A stretch of DNA of 64,000 nucleotides from Kluyveromyces lactis (lineage: Eukaryota > Ascomycota > Saccharomycetes > Saccharomycetales > Saccharomycetaceae), in the NCBI RefSeq assembly GCF_000002515.2, contig NC_006039.1, positions 1,674,001 through 1,738,000 of the forward strand, written 5' to 3'. Shown here piece after piece: positions 31,101 to 42,087 of the stretch. A program made the translations under genes and the position numbers. Position 1 is the stretch's first letter. Each line of letters begins with the position of its first letter. The notes beneath the pieces are model-generated. The model made no database searches. It saw only the letters and a program-made list of their open reading frames with translations, and was not told the origin of the DNA.

Positions 31101-32838
31101 GATTTACACTGTTGAGACGCCAGAAGGTCAAACTGATACCACAACCTACACCCCATGGAGTGGTGCTACTACCAACACCATCGGTACCGAGACTGTCACA
31201 GAAACGGGATCGAATGGTATCCCAACCGTAAAGACTATCTACACTGTTGAGACCCCAGAAGGCCAAACGGATACAACCACTTACACTCCATGGACCGGTA
31301 CTATTTCCAACACAATTGGAACTGAGACTGTCACAGAAACTGGATCTGATGGCATTCCAACCGTGAAAACGATTTACACTGTTGAGACCCCAGAAGGTCA
31401 AACTGATACCACCACTTACACCCCATGGACCGGAAGTGTCACTCAGACCATTGGAACTGAGACTGTGACAGAGACTGGCTCGGACGGTATCCCAACCGTA
31501 AAGACTATCTACACTGTTGAGACCCCAGAAGGCCAAATGGATACAACCACTTACACTCCATGGACCGGTACTATTTCCAACACAATTGGTACTGAAACAG
31601 TGACTGAAACTGGATCTGACGGTATTCCAACCGTGAAAACGATTTACACTGTTGAGACGCCAGAAGGTCAAACTGATACCACCACTTACACTCCATGGAC
31701 CGGTACTACTTCCAACACAATTGGTACAGAAACAGTAACTGAAACAGGATCGAATGGTATCCCAACCGTAAAGACTGTCTACACCGTCAAAACCCCAGAA
31801 GACGATATAGAAACATCATACACTGGTTGGACTGGTACATACACCTCCACCCACTCAACCGAAGTTGTCACAAGCACAGGCTCAGGTGGTGTTCTAACCG
31901 AAAAGACCGTCTACCATGTCGAAACTCCAGAAGTGCGAACTGCCTCCATCGAATACACTCACTGGACGGGCAAGTTCACCAGCACGCATGCTACTGAAAC
32001 TGTTACTGAGACTGGCTCTGATGGTATTCCAACCATTAAGACTATTTATCATGTGCAAACTCCAAGATTGACAGCATCAGCAGAGAGCTTTTCTATAAGC
32101 ACTGTAACCACAACAGTTTCTGGTGTACGGACCATTTATACCACAACCTGTCCCTTGGAAAGTACTAACGCTGAATCGACACCTGTCATCTCTGCCACTT
32201 CAGAACAAAGGGAGGATGAAACCTCTGGTGCTACAACATCAACTGTTCCACTAAATACAGCAGCTTCTTCGAATGATAACAGTATTGCATTAACTGCTTC
32301 TCTAGATACAGAAGCTCTTTCGGGTGATAACAGTGTTACGTTAACAACTCCACTAAATACAGCAGTTCCTTCGAATGATAACAGTATCGCATTAACTGCT
32401 TCTCTAGATACAGAAGCTCTTTCGGGTGATAACAGTGTTACGTTAACAACTCCACTAAATACAGCAGTTCCTTCGAATGATAACAGTATCGCATCACCAG
32501 CTTCTCTAGATACAGAAGCTCTTTCGGGTGATAACAGTGTTACGTTAACAACTCCACTAAATACAGCAGTTCCTTCGAATGATAACAGTATCGCATCACC
32601 AGCTTCTCTAGATACGGGAGTTCCTTCGAGTGACAACAGTGTTACATCGACTGCTTCAAATGGTACCGCAAACGGTCAAGAACAAAATAGTTCTGCAAGC
32701 GCATCACAAACTGTAACTTCCACAAGAGGAAGCATCACAACTGCCTCATCCACCGGTGATTTGAAATCAGTGTATGAAGGTGGTGCTGCAAAATTGTTTG
32801 TAACTCCTTTCGTTGCAGTATTACTAGCATTTTTATGA
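28106..32838 (+). CDS. Flo1/Flo5-type PA14 adhesin (flocculin), interrupted by one frameshift
   Basis: It starts at the ATG at 28106 with a signal peptide (LTKVLSLLLLFALPFGNA). A PA14 lectin domain (about 30-245) follows, with GYFYAPKSGSYEFILDYIDD containing the adjacent aspartates that bind calcium and sugar. Then come 23 Flo-type repeats of 45 residues (core VTETGSDGIPTIKTIYTVET; about 28900-32060), a YTTTCPL-containing segment, 34-residue Ser/Thr-rich repeats (32251-32640) and a C-terminal hydrophobic GPI signal (KLFVTPFVAVLLAFL). One base is missing at about 29858-29861 in repeat 7: GAGACTGTACAGAAACTGG, where sister repeats read GTCACAG. The first frame therefore stops at 29893 after 595 residues, and the rest continues in another frame to 32838. 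Without the gap it would be about 1577 residues, close to Flo1 (1537). An assembly error in the repeats is a real alternative. Confidence 0.85.
28900..32060 (+). repeat. Array of 23 Flo-type 135-bp repeats
   Basis: Near-identical 135-bp units each encode 45 residues with a core close to TGSDGIPTIKTIYTVETPE. Two subtypes alternate, one with EYSGWTG and one with TYTPWTG/TYTPWSG. Units 11-16 are more divergent (HWTGEFT, GWTGTYT). The homogeneity of the outer units points to recent unequal exchange or gene conversion. Confidence 0.9.
32251..32640 (+). repeat. 102-bp tandem repeat in the adhesin stalk
   Basis: Units begin at 32251, 32353, 32455 and 32557 (last one partial) with exact 102-bp spacing, encoding 34 residues each (NTAVPSNDNSIA...SLDTEALSGDNSV). 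These are Ser/Thr-rich and expected to be O-mannosylated, forming the wall-spanning stalk before the GPI site. Confidence 0.9.
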
Positions 32839-35493
32839 TGTCGTATTCGAGTAATTCAGACATCATTCACAAGAGAGATAAATCTCTTCATTCATGTGAA
32901 AATAGCTTCCTATTTCCACACACCCTTTTACTTCAATCAGTACCAAAAAATCTGATTTGTAACGTTGCCACATCTAATTTCGACTAGACCATTTTTGAAA
33001 GAGATTTCCATTTAGTCATTTCATTTTTAGTTTGCATCTTAAATTTCATTTACCTTTACGCTTCCAATGGTAGCTTGTATAATAGTTGTTAGAATATTTC
33101 TATATACCCCACAAGAATAGAAATAGCATGTGAACCTTAACAAAGTTAATCTTTGAAGTACAATACGCATTATTCGTGTATATTTTCATGGATATCCTTT
33201 AGCGAATAAGTTTAGAGTTTATGAAAGATTCATCTGTGCGGAAGACCGGGCTTTCAAATTTGGTTTCCCTTACTGAACCGTTTGTTCATTTTTATAGAAC
33301 GGCAGTTAACATCTATAAGAGTAATCCAACAACAATGACACTTTTCCATGTCCTTGAGAGCACCGCCTACTCCATCGTGTTTTTAATCACTATGATGATT
33401 CTAATGCATTCAGATATTTTGGGTAATTGATGCCTAGTTTGCTGATTTTTACTGGCAATACCTTGTTTTTTCTTTTAACTGTTTACATGGATCTTCTCGC
33501 ATAAGATCGAACTTCAAAATAGCACGAAAATAATCCACATATTATCATCACTGCATACTTTCATTGCCATTAATAACTAAATGATCTCGAAAGTAATATC
33601 CAGGAACTGGACAAATGCGCTTCAAGAAAGATAGTGATGCTCTTTGGGAAAAGGTGAGATCTTACAATAGTTTAACATCAATTACTTGTATTGCTCAGAT
33701 ATTGTCACCAAAAAGACTCTTTTCAGTAGCGTAAGAAGGCATTGTGATAAAAAGATTTAGCTTTGGTTATCAACTCAAACTTGATCATATTATATCAATT
33801 AAAAATATTCAGGCCTGCTCAAAAAGACTGAAATAAATGACAGAAAATGATATTTTAAAATGATAAATCTAACAAGTGGCCACAGAATTCAAGTTACAAC
33901 AGATACTACTCGCAATACTTTCGTTTTACTTCTTTTCAACTACTGACTCTTACAGAAACTGTAAATATATGTGATGAAGGAAGTTAAGATGAAATTTGAC
34001 TTGATGTCCCTCATAAAGTAACCATATCGAAACTAAGTATCATTTTTTACTTCTCCTGTCCATCAGTCATCGTCAAATGGGAACAACGCCATTGTGCCGA
34101 AGGGAGTAAAACTACGGACAGTCTGACTTCAAGTTTTCTAAACAAATATTGAACAATTTCCTACTCCCTAATGATGTCATTATTAAATCCACTGCTTTCA
34201 GCATGTTCTGAGTCGTCAGACTGGCTTTTCTTCTATCTCATTAACATTCTGGTCTTTACGAACTAAACCAGAAAAACTACCGTACATCCTTTAACTTTGA
34301 AGCAGCAGGGCCATTGCAACAGTTGTGATTCTGTAAGCTAGTTATCCCACATGCTACCAGCAAATAAAAGTTCACAGTTGAAAACACTTCCATAAACTGA
34401 TTCACAAATAAGACTTTGTGACCTTTGTTCGAAAGGTTAGCAGCCCCAAAACTTTTCAGCGACATAGGTTAATGACTACTATAAGCACACAGAGGGTGGA
34501 AGTACTTCTAAAAAAACCTCTAAATAAAGACTAAAACTAGGAATTAGTACAGATTTCAAGCAAGGTTTGGCTGGACAGCTCATTATGTGAGCATTTATAT
34601 TGGCCTTCAATGCCATTTGTCTCGCTAAATACATAGCGCCAGCTTCGAGAAATATTCTGTAGATCGTCCACTAAGGAAATCGAAACTTTCTACTTGTTTC
34701 TTAAAATAGAGGACCTAATCCTAGTTATCAGCTAAACTCCAGCCCTTACCGTAACCAAAGCCGGCAATCAAGTTTTAGCTTGTTGTATTGTCATGGAAAC
34801 GTAAAATTACTTATGTCCACTTCGTAGACTCATCGAAATTAGAGTAAAATTTTACTTCAGTTAATTACACAGTCTATGGTGCATACTCTACAGACAGGCA
34901 TAGTTAAAATGTTACCTTATCAGCTGATTCGTGAGGTGTAAGTCATTGTGTTGGATTTGGAATCGCCACGTTTACCAGAGTACCCTTTGAAGGGTTGTAC
35001 TTTAGCTTTTTAATGTCGAATGTCCAGTGTTTTTCATGCATCATGCAGTTGATTACGTCCTGCAGTTCTGAAGATGATTATACTGTACTGTCCGAATTTC
35101 CTTTTATGGAAAAAAACCTCCGACAATTTAGACTGATAAGCTGGCAATGACAGTAAATGTTGACAAAGAGAGAGAGCTAAATACAACTTTGCTTCATGAT
35201 ACAACGGTGGAAAATGCCATGTACTGTGAAAAAGGGTTGTTGTTGAACACGCTATGCATCAATTTGACAACAAAGATTGCAAGAACATGTTGAGAGTTTT
35301 GGGCAGCACAATTTTAATATCAATTTCTTTTTTATTTGATGAAGTGATCAGTCCTCAGACACTATAATCATTGGCGAGAATACATAAAGCAAGTGAATAT
35401 TGAATGAAAACAATTTAGAGAGGCTCCTCTTATTAACAAATTCTGTTGTCTTGTATATCATCAGAACGATGGCATGCACCAAGAAAATTAAAA
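32839..35493. other. Gene-free region between the adhesin and the PUL1-like gene
   Basis: About 2.65 kb. The only frame with its own ATG and a membrane-like segment is 33221-33430 (69 codons, hydrophobic residues about 48-65). It has no known relatives that I recognise and I do not call it a gene. No transposon ends, tRNA or clear gene relic was recognised. Confidence 0.45.
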
Positions 35494-36936
35494 ATGTACC
35501 AACTGCTTTTCCAACGCTTAGGTGTTACTTTGACAGCGGGAAACGACAAGAAAACATCGATTCCATCTAACCAATTGGTAGGTCATCTGATAGGTTTGAT
35601 TCTTTTGTGCGATGATTTGAATGAAGCATTCGCAGACTTTCAAGCACTTCTTCAAAACGGAATAGCCATTTCATCCTCTGATCGCGGTTATTTGGTCTTC
35701 GATGCTCATGTTACCGATTGTGGTTGTCATTTAAGAGCTCAAATGATCCAAGATGTATTTTCGTATTTCAAGAACCATGAGGTTACAAAGCTTTATATTT
35801 TCGATGCTGTAGCTAAGAAATTGAATGAATTGAAGAGACACTGTATTTCTTTAATTCAAACTCTGTGCTGGGAAAACACAAGTGCCCAGAAACTTGGGTT
35901 TCCGAAAAATATCAAAAGTTATGAGGAACTGTTGAAACTTCTTCAATGGGATACAGCAGATATCAGCAGTGCTATCGCAGACTCTTTCCCCATGAACCCT
36001 AACAATGCAGATCAAAATGAAAAAGGCTTGGTTTGGAATGTAACCAAACTGGAAGTAGTGTTAGAATTCTTGTATTGCTCGCACTTTCTCTCCAAGAATA
36101 AAATATACAACAAAAAGGAAAATTTAGACAGTGTCACTATTGATTTCAATAATGCCTTTGAGAAACGACAATTATTGTCTAATAAATTTCACTGCCAAGG
36201 TACCGGTAAGCTCGGGGTCGGATGCCGTTATTTGAAACATGCCAAACAAAGTAAGAACAGTTTTATCTCTGTAGTTTCAAATCTGCAATCTCGATTGGCC
36301 TTATTGTCGATAGCATTTCTAAAGTCTAGATGTACTCTTCCTTGTGATATAGAAGCACTGCAAAAAAACTCACCAAGGAATGTTTCAGCCATACCAAACT
36401 TTTTACACTTCCTGATTTTGGAAAGAGAGTGGAGTCAAAACGAAACCCCGATTTTGCTGGCAGTGAGAAAACTCCATGAACACGAGCACTGTGATCTTTA
36501 CTTCGAAGCTCGAATCAATCCGCACACATTCGAGTGGACATTACAGCATAAGGAATGCTGCGAATTCGAACATCATACTCCGTACATTGTAATAACTGCT
36601 CTGGCCACGGGTTCAAGCACTACAAAGACTGCTCAGCTACTAGCATGGGAATTGATGAAAGCACAAAAGAATTTCAGACAATTTTGGCTTACTTTCATGT
36701 CTCAACATAGACAATATCCTTTCGAAATCGAACACGATGAAGACCAACTATTAGAAACTCAAGTATCCCAGGATATTTTTGAACTATATTGTCAATCAAA
36801 GCGTGAAGACAGAAATCAAATACTATTCGATGACAGTACTTCCCTTCTTCCAAAGCACATATTCACCGAGTATCCTTCAATATTTTTCAACTTCCAGAAA
36901 AATGTCTGCAGTAAACATGGTGCTCTCGTAATCTGA
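35494..36936 (+). CDS. PUL1: PUL1-like protein, putative pulcherriminic acid (cyclodileucine) biosynthesis enzyme
   Basis: The frame runs from a TTG at 35446, but the first ATG is 35494, giving 480 residues. No signal peptide or membrane segment is visible. The protein is rich in Cys and His (for example DAHVTDCGCHLRAQMIQD and KLHEHEHCDLYFEARINPH). I recognise no classical domain in it, and it lacks the motifs I would expect of DIT1/PvcA isocyanide synthases. The call rests on context: it is followed on the same strand by a P450, a Zn2Cys6 factor and an MFS transporter. That is the gene content of the Kluyveromyces lactis PUL cluster, in which PUL1 and PUL2 are needed to make pulcherriminic acid. 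Bacteria make the same compound from cyclo(Leu-Leu) with YvmC and the P450 CypX, so a cyclodipeptide-forming role is inferred here. Confidence 0.6.
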   Translation: MYQLLFQRLGVTLTAGNDKKTSIPSNQLVGHLIGLILLCDDLNEAFADFQALLQNGIAISSSDRGYLVFDAHVTDCGCHLRAQMIQDVFSYFKNHEVTKLYIFDAVAKKLNELKRHCISLIQTLCWENTSAQKLGFPKNIKSYEELLKLLQWDTADISSAIADSFPMNPNNADQNEKGLVWNVTKLEVVLEFLYCSHFLSKNKIYNKKENLDSVTIDFNNAFEKRQLLSNKFHCQGTGKLGVGCRYLKHAKQSKNSFISVVSNLQSRLALLSIAFLKSRCTLPCDIEALQKNSPRNVSAIPNFLHFLILEREWSQNETPILLAVRKLHEHEHCDLYFEARINPHTFEWTLQHKECCEFEHHTPYIVITALATGSSTTKTAQLLAWELMKAQKNFRQFWLTFMSQHRQYPFEIEHDEDQLLETQVSQDIFELYCQSKREDRNQILFDDSTSLLPKHIFTEYPSIFFNFQKNVCSKHGALVI

Positions 36937-37812
36937 TAACTAATATTTTTGCCTAGAATCTATATACCACCTTAGACATTGATTGCTTGCTAAGTTATTA
37001 TGTATAGCATTAATAGCACCGAAACTTCCGCGTCTCACCAAATTTTTCTTAAGGTCCTTTTTTTCCCATGAAGTGGAAACACTACAGTTGGAAGCACTGA
37101 GATTATTCCAAACAGATGCCAGCGTGACGGCGCCTACTCATTCAGGCACTCTACCACGAAGTCGAGAAGAAATCACAGCAGAGCACGACTAAGTGCATTT
37201 GGCATCATAGATGATCATAGATCTGCGTAAAAGGTGGATTTCCTGAGTGAAGTGAAAAATCGACTGGTATTCACTTGGCGTCAGTATCATGATACATCTT
37301 GTGTCGGAGAATCTTTTCCGTTTTCGGTTTATTTGTCCTCACTTTGAAAAGGTATTCGAAGGAAAAAGTTAGTTGCACCAATTTTGTTCTATTCTAAGTG
37401 ACACCAACGGGACTGAAATAACAATGAATCGTAACATACCTCCATGAACACTTAGATACTACTGGATGATGGAAAGCACAGTTTCTTGATGAAAATTGGC
37501 AGAATGTGAATCTAACTGGAAAACTGTTGGCAATATTTTTGCAGAATGCACGGTAAATCATATCGGTTTGAGGTTATTGTAAAAGACAGGTTAATATCGT
37601 TATTGCAGTCATATGGAAGCTAAAATCTAGCCAACCAGCTATTTTCTTTAGCTCTTCAATTATCATAACTGTCGTAGGATGAAGGCTATAAATACTGTGC
37701 TTTTTTAATCGATAACCGTCTCTTCTTATGCTAATGGAAAACCTTCAGGTGTCTTTTTTTCTAGCCCTAACGATACTCAAAGAACAGACAATTGAAGCGC
37801 AACAGGAAAGAA
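36937..37812. other. PUL1-PUL2 intergenic region
   Basis: 876 bp without a supported gene. TATAAATA at 37687-37694 lies about 120 bp before the P450 ATG and is the likely TATA element. Confidence 0.5.
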
Positions 37813-39348
37813 ATGTTAGCTGATATATTAATCCCATTAATCAAGAAGAACTGGATGGCTTTTGTATATTTTACGCCAGTTCTTTTCGTCGTTTTATACC
37901 TGCTCAAAGAATGGCGAGCTGCATATGGATTTAATAATTTGGGACAGACCGTCGCCGCTCCTTTTGGGTATGAGCGCAAGACGTTGCCTTACAACAAAGA
38001 AAACTGCGCAAGAACCAAATTCTTGGACGGCAAAAGCTTGTCTATCAAAAACAGAGACCAGTGTGGTGACCTGTATTTGCAGAGAAGCGGCACCTATAAG
38101 GAGATTGTCTTAACAACTCCAAAGCAACTGATGGAATATTATAAATCCAACAGTAAAAACCATAGTAAGCTAGATAGCTTTGGGGCTGGAGCGTTTCTAG
38201 TGGCTCTTCTTGGCGAATGCCTAGGTTTCCAGAACGGTTCAGAGTGGTTAAGCATGAGGAAAGTTTTTGATTCCTTTTTCACACATAAGGCAGCCGTCGA
38301 AAACTTCCCAGTAATGATCGATTATATTTCTGAGTGGATTAAAGACCTTGATACTGAACAGATTTCCGATATCGATCCTCTACAATTGGTCAGTGATTTA
38401 CCGTTTACCTGCATTGCAAAGTATTTATACGGTAGTGAATTGTGCTCCAAGCAGTTTCTTCAAGCTTTGAAAGATCTAATTCCTATGCATACGGAGCTAA
38501 TGCACTATTCCTTTTTGACTGTCGCTGGCCGTTTTAAGATTTTCCAATACTTCCCTTCAAAAAAAATGAAACAAGTGTCACAATTTCAACGTCAGTTTAT
38601 TGACCTTTCATTAAAGCAAGTCGAACTGAGCAGACAATCGGGACAAGAAACAGTAGTTGAGAAGCTATACAGACACGTCGAGAGTGGAAAATTCACTTTC
38701 AATAATTGGATCCAAACCATTGATGAGATTTTGTTTGCCAATATCGAAGTTACCAGTACTGTAATGGCTTGGGCGTTGGTTGAAATGGGGTCAAACATCG
38801 AAGAACAAAATAGATTAAGATGTGAAATTTTGAAGGTGAAGGAACAGTCAAGCAAAGATGATTTTAACAAGGAAACCGATCCAATGCAGAGGTATATGAA
38901 ACTTACTGACACATACTTGCAATACTGTGTTTGGGAAACCCTGAGAATGCACCCACTTCTATGGTTCAGTTTCCCTGAAATTTCTTCGGAAACCTTATTT
39001 ATTGATGGTATTCGTATTTCACCTAATACGCCTATCGTAGTCGATCAATATCAGATCAATTACAATTCTCCTATCTGGAACCCATCTGACAAGCCCAAAG
39101 ACTTCGGAAAGAAGTTTGCGCCCTCCAGATTCGAAAACATTACTTTACGTGATGCATTGTACAGTCAAGTTACATTTGGAGCTGGTTCACGTAAGTGTCT
39201 TGGAAGAAATTTCGCAGAGCTCTTAATCAAATCGGAACTGGCGTATATTCTCTCAAAGTATAAAGTGACTCTAACAGAAAAAGTTGAATTCTCAAAGGAC
39301 ACATTTGTGGTCCAGCCAAAGACTAAGATTCAACTAACTGCATTGTGA
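37813..39348 (+). CDS. PUL2: Cytochrome P450, PUL2-like
   Basis: The first ATG (37813) gives 511 residues; the frame upstream starts only at a TTG. An N-terminal membrane anchor (about 14-34, WMAFVYFTPVLFVVLYLL) precedes the P450 fold. The K-helix ExxR is in CVWETLRMHPLLWF, the PERF-like segment is FAPSRFENI, and the heme-cysteine loop is FGAGSRKCLGRNFAELL. The I-helix reads FANIEVTSTVMAW: the acid and one threonine are kept, but the usual DTT has valine in the first threonine position. The overall look resembles fungal CYP56 (Dit2) and the yeast PUL2 group. In the pulcherrimin pathway the P450 oxidises cyclodileucine to pulcherriminic acid. Being an ER-anchored enzyme, it needs the host reductase Ncp1. 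Function is from cluster context; P450 identity is certain. Confidence 0.8.
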   Translation: MLADILIPLIKKNWMAFVYFTPVLFVVLYLLKEWRAAYGFNNLGQTVAAPFGYERKTLPYNKENCARTKFLDGKSLSIKNRDQCGDLYLQRSGTYKEIVLTTPKQLMEYYKSNSKNHSKLDSFGAGAFLVALLGECLGFQNGSEWLSMRKVFDSFFTHKAAVENFPVMIDYISEWIKDLDTEQISDIDPLQLVSDLPFTCIAKYLYGSELCSKQFLQALKDLIPMHTELMHYSFLTVAGRFKIFQYFPSKKMKQVSQFQRQFIDLSLKQVELSRQSGQETVVEKLYRHVESGKFTFNNWIQTIDEILFANIEVTSTVMAWALVEMGSNIEEQNRLRCEILKVKEQSSKDDFNKETDPMQRYMKLTDTYLQYCVWETLRMHPLLWFSFPEISSETLFIDGIRISPNTPIVVDQYQINYNSPIWNPSDKPKDFGKKFAPSRFENITLRDALYSQVTFGAGSRKCLGRNFAELLIKSELAYILSKYKVTLTEKVEFSKDTFVVQPKTKIQLTAL

Positions 39349-39786
39349 GAAATTTTTTTGAAAGTCTGTGTTGAAGGAAATAAATCACTATTACACAAAG
39401 TTTGAACCTTTTCCCTTATTCCACTTTGACATTCCGGACTGCCTAATCTTTTCTTTTAGTCGTTGGCCGTATATTTGTATGATCTCATCAGATAGTATAA
39501 CAGACACTTTATTTAACGACACATTGATAATTGATATATATCCAATTCGGTATCTAGGGAGTGAGGCTCTCACTTCAGGTGCTCATTCGTTCTTCAATGA
39601 GTACCATGCACATATTGTCTATTATATAGGCCATCACCGGTTGAAAAAAAATACCGATTGAGTATAAAAAATAAGTCTTTTTCATACTTTATTCTTTGGC
39701 TTTCAGCTCAATTAAAGGGAAAAGCTATTAGTGTTATGTAAACCAGTTCCACCACGATCTAACATTAGGTGTAGCACATTTGATTG
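39349..39786. other. PUL2-PUL4 intergenic region
   Basis: 438 bp. TATAAAAAA at about 39663-39671 lies 120 bp upstream of the regulator ATG. A 97-codon plus-strand frame here (39368-39661) has no recognisable features and covers the promoter. Confidence 0.45.
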
Positions 39787-41562
39787 ATGGCTTGTCTTGA
39801 ATGCAAGAAAAGGAAACAAAAATGTGATGGCCAAAAACCATGCAGAAGATGTACGAAGTTGAACGTTAAATGCATTTATGGGACCGACAGAAGAAAAGAC
39901 AAACGAAAGATCAAAGATGGATCGAACATGTTTATATTTAAAAATCAAACCCTCTGCAATGACAAAATCAATGGCATAGTTCCGCATCCTTTGTCTCATG
40001 ATACGATAACGACTAAAGAAACCTGGGAGCCAAGTTATCCCCTCTTCTCGGATGATATCAATCCTGCTGATATTATCAGCATGGAAAACACAGATGGTAG
40101 CATTCCCCTTCAGTTCGATTTGGACTTTACGAGTCTAGAGAGTTGCGATGTAAACGACTTCTTGAGGTTAATCGGTGATACGTTTCCCGCAAACGATGCC
40201 GACACACTTGATATGAACCAAATGGGAGGCTTCAATACTCCATCAATATCTCACAATACACAAGACGATAAATCACAAATCGCGATACAAAGAAACCGTT
40301 TGATTGACGTTATTTTTGGAGATGATTCTCACACTCCACCAGGAATCCTCAGAGAGCATATTTTCGAGTTGAGCGAACGCCATGAAGACTTAGAGGCTCT
40401 TGATTTCGACGATAATGGAAAATTCCTTCTATCAACGGTGCTATGTCTTGGTGCATTAACTCTACGGAAGAGAGAACTGCTGAACAGGGATAGCAATCAA
40501 CCAAGTACAAACGGAATTCCCGAGGTAGCTGCTGGTGCATACAAATACTACACTATTGCGACAGATCTTATACCTGCAGTTCATGCAGCTCCAAATATTG
40601 ATGGATTTTGTGGGCTTGTGTTAATGGCAAATTTTATGACCATTATGATACCGTTAGAAGGCCAACTATATCTATCCAACAATGCTCTCGAAGTCGCTGT
40701 TGCTCTCAATTTTCATAAACGAGAGAGTTACGACGAGATGATCGTATCTAATCCAGCTCAACTTGGAGTTTTCCTCCTATTTTGGAATTTATGGTGCTCA
40801 TCGTGCATGTTAGCGACACTCCTGGGAAAGCAGCCTTTTTTAACTTTGGATAATATATCACTTCCACCACCGCATCAAATGCAACATACAGTCAGCTCAA
40901 GCCCGCTGTCAATAAATTTCATGCGACTGAGAATCCAATTAGCCACGCTCCAAACGAAGATTTTCCAACGATTATATGTATACGGTTCACTGAACAAAGT
41001 ATTGTTTCAGGAAATAGAAACAGAGCTTAGCTTGCTTTCTACTCAAATATCCAATATGAAGTGCTATCCTATATACGACGAGGGATTATTCTACAGAAGT
41101 AAAGTACTAATGTTAGAGCTTTCTTGCCTAAAAGCTCACAACGCATTTCTTCTATATCGGCCAAACCTAATCCAAAAGAAGTCCTTACATGCGGTGGACG
41201 CAGCAAAGCACATAATATTGGAGATTTGGAGCCATTACACCAAGCAATTTCCCAAGAATGAGAAAGATCTGGTTGACCATTTAGATTGGAACTTCAGTTA
41301 TCCACTACGGACGGCATCCCTTACCTTATCTATTTCATGCGTGATACTACAGAAATATCAGCAATCTTTAAATTTTTTAGAGGAATACGGCATATTTGAA
41401 TACAATTTAGCCCTGGGAGTCCTAAACGACTTGATTCAAGTGGTCCCGATCGAGAAAAGACTCATAAACCTTCTCACAGTATCTCGTACTACCGTAGAAG
41501 ATGCAAATGAATCGAACAGGGAAGATTCTTTGCGATTCTGGACTAATATGCTCATGTGCTGA
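39787..41562 (+). CDS. PUL4: Zn2Cys6 transcription factor, PUL4-like
   Basis: The ATG at 39787 gives 591 residues. The zinc cluster is at the extreme N-terminus: C3, C6, C13, C19, C22 and C29 in ACLECKKRKQKCDGQKPCRR, followed by a basic linker. An acidic stretch lies at 75-150. The middle region (about 215-330) resembles the fungal transcription-factor domain. Size and N-terminal cluster match S. cerevisiae YNR063W (PUL4, about 607 residues), which in K. lactis and S. cerevisiae is required for pulcherrimin production and/or use. It sits between the P450 and the transporter on the same strand. Assignment as PUL4 is by cluster membership; assignment as a zinc-cluster factor is direct. Confidence 0.75.
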   Translation: MACLECKKRKQKCDGQKPCRRCTKLNVKCIYGTDRRKDKRKIKDGSNMFIFKNQTLCNDKINGIVPHPLSHDTITTKETWEPSYPLFSDDINPADIISMENTDGSIPLQFDLDFTSLESCDVNDFLRLIGDTFPANDADTLDMNQMGGFNTPSISHNTQDDKSQIAIQRNRLIDVIFGDDSHTPPGILREHIFELSERHEDLEALDFDDNGKFLLSTVLCLGALTLRKRELLNRDSNQPSTNGIPEVAAGAYKYYTIATDLIPAVHAAPNIDGFCGLVLMANFMTIMIPLEGQLYLSNNALEVAVALNFHKRESYDEMIVSNPAQLGVFLLFWNLWCSSCMLATLLGKQPFLTLDNISLPPPHQMQHTVSSSPLSINFMRLRIQLATLQTKIFQRLYVYGSLNKVLFQEIETELSLLSTQISNMKCYPIYDEGLFYRSKVLMLELSCLKAHNAFLLYRPNLIQKKSLHAVDAAKHIILEIWSHYTKQFPKNEKDLVDHLDWNFSYPLRTASLTLSISCVILQKYQQSLNFLEEYGIFEYNLALGVLNDLIQVVPIEKRLINLLTVSRTTVEDANESNREDSLRFWTNMLMC

Positions 41563-42087
41563 TCGGACAGCATAACAATTATCATCGATTTATTTGTAGA
41601 AAGTTTATCTCATGTTCTCGAGCTACAGCCACTCTCATTGTGTCCTACGATACTCTTTGTATTTTTTTTTTAATTTTTTAGGGTACTTCATTTTTGACCG
41701 GTACTCGCATGAATATGCAGCATCGAGGACATGAGAGACAGATCTATATTCAATAAGGTTGCAAAGACTAACATGGAATTGCGTTTGCAGTCAGCTCTCT
41801 GGGTGCGATTTGTTAATGTGAGGTCACGGAAAACTGGATAGTTTGCCAACTGCATCGAATGAGGCTTGTTGCGATCACTCTATTGATCACTAACATTGGC
41901 GTCTTGAAAATGTCCTTGAATATTTTTGATCGGAAAAACAGTTCCAAATTGGGTAATGATATATCCGATAAAGGTTTTGAAGAAGTAAAGTATAAAAGCA
42001 GACAGTTTCTAGCAGGAGGATAGCTGAGCTGTCATCTTATTAATGAATAATACTAGTGTATGACCTGATAAGAACAAAAGGCTAACA
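41563..42087. promoter_or_regulatory. Promoter region of the PUL3-like transporter with an Aft1-type site
   Basis: The minus strand of 41800-41807 reads CGCACCCA, a full match to the Aft1 iron-responsive consensus (PyPuCACCCPu), 281 bp upstream of the transporter ATG. TATAAAAG at 41991-41998 lies 90 bp upstream. The motifs are direct observation; iron control is inferred from the known role of Aft1 in iron-uptake genes. Confidence 0.5.

Noticed and set aside
29468-32636. Several long minus-strand frames inside the adhesin (for example 30952-31671 and 32136-32636)
   Set aside because: They are antisense shadows of the repeats; their own repetitive Gly/Ser/Asn pattern follows from the coding strand.
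33221-33430. 69-codon frame with one hydrophobic segment
   Set aside because: Single short frame in AT-rich DNA, no relatives recognised.
36937-37192. Frame 36983-37192 downstream of the PUL1-like gene as a continuation of it
   Set aside because: The PUL1-like frame ends cleanly at 36936 and the later frame shows no related sequence.
35494-39348. Reading the enzyme-P450 pair as DIT1/DIT2 (dityrosine spore-wall synthesis)
   Set aside because: The first protein lacks the DIT1/PvcA motifs I know, and the following Zn2Cys6 and MFS genes fit the PUL cluster better. It remains the main alternative.
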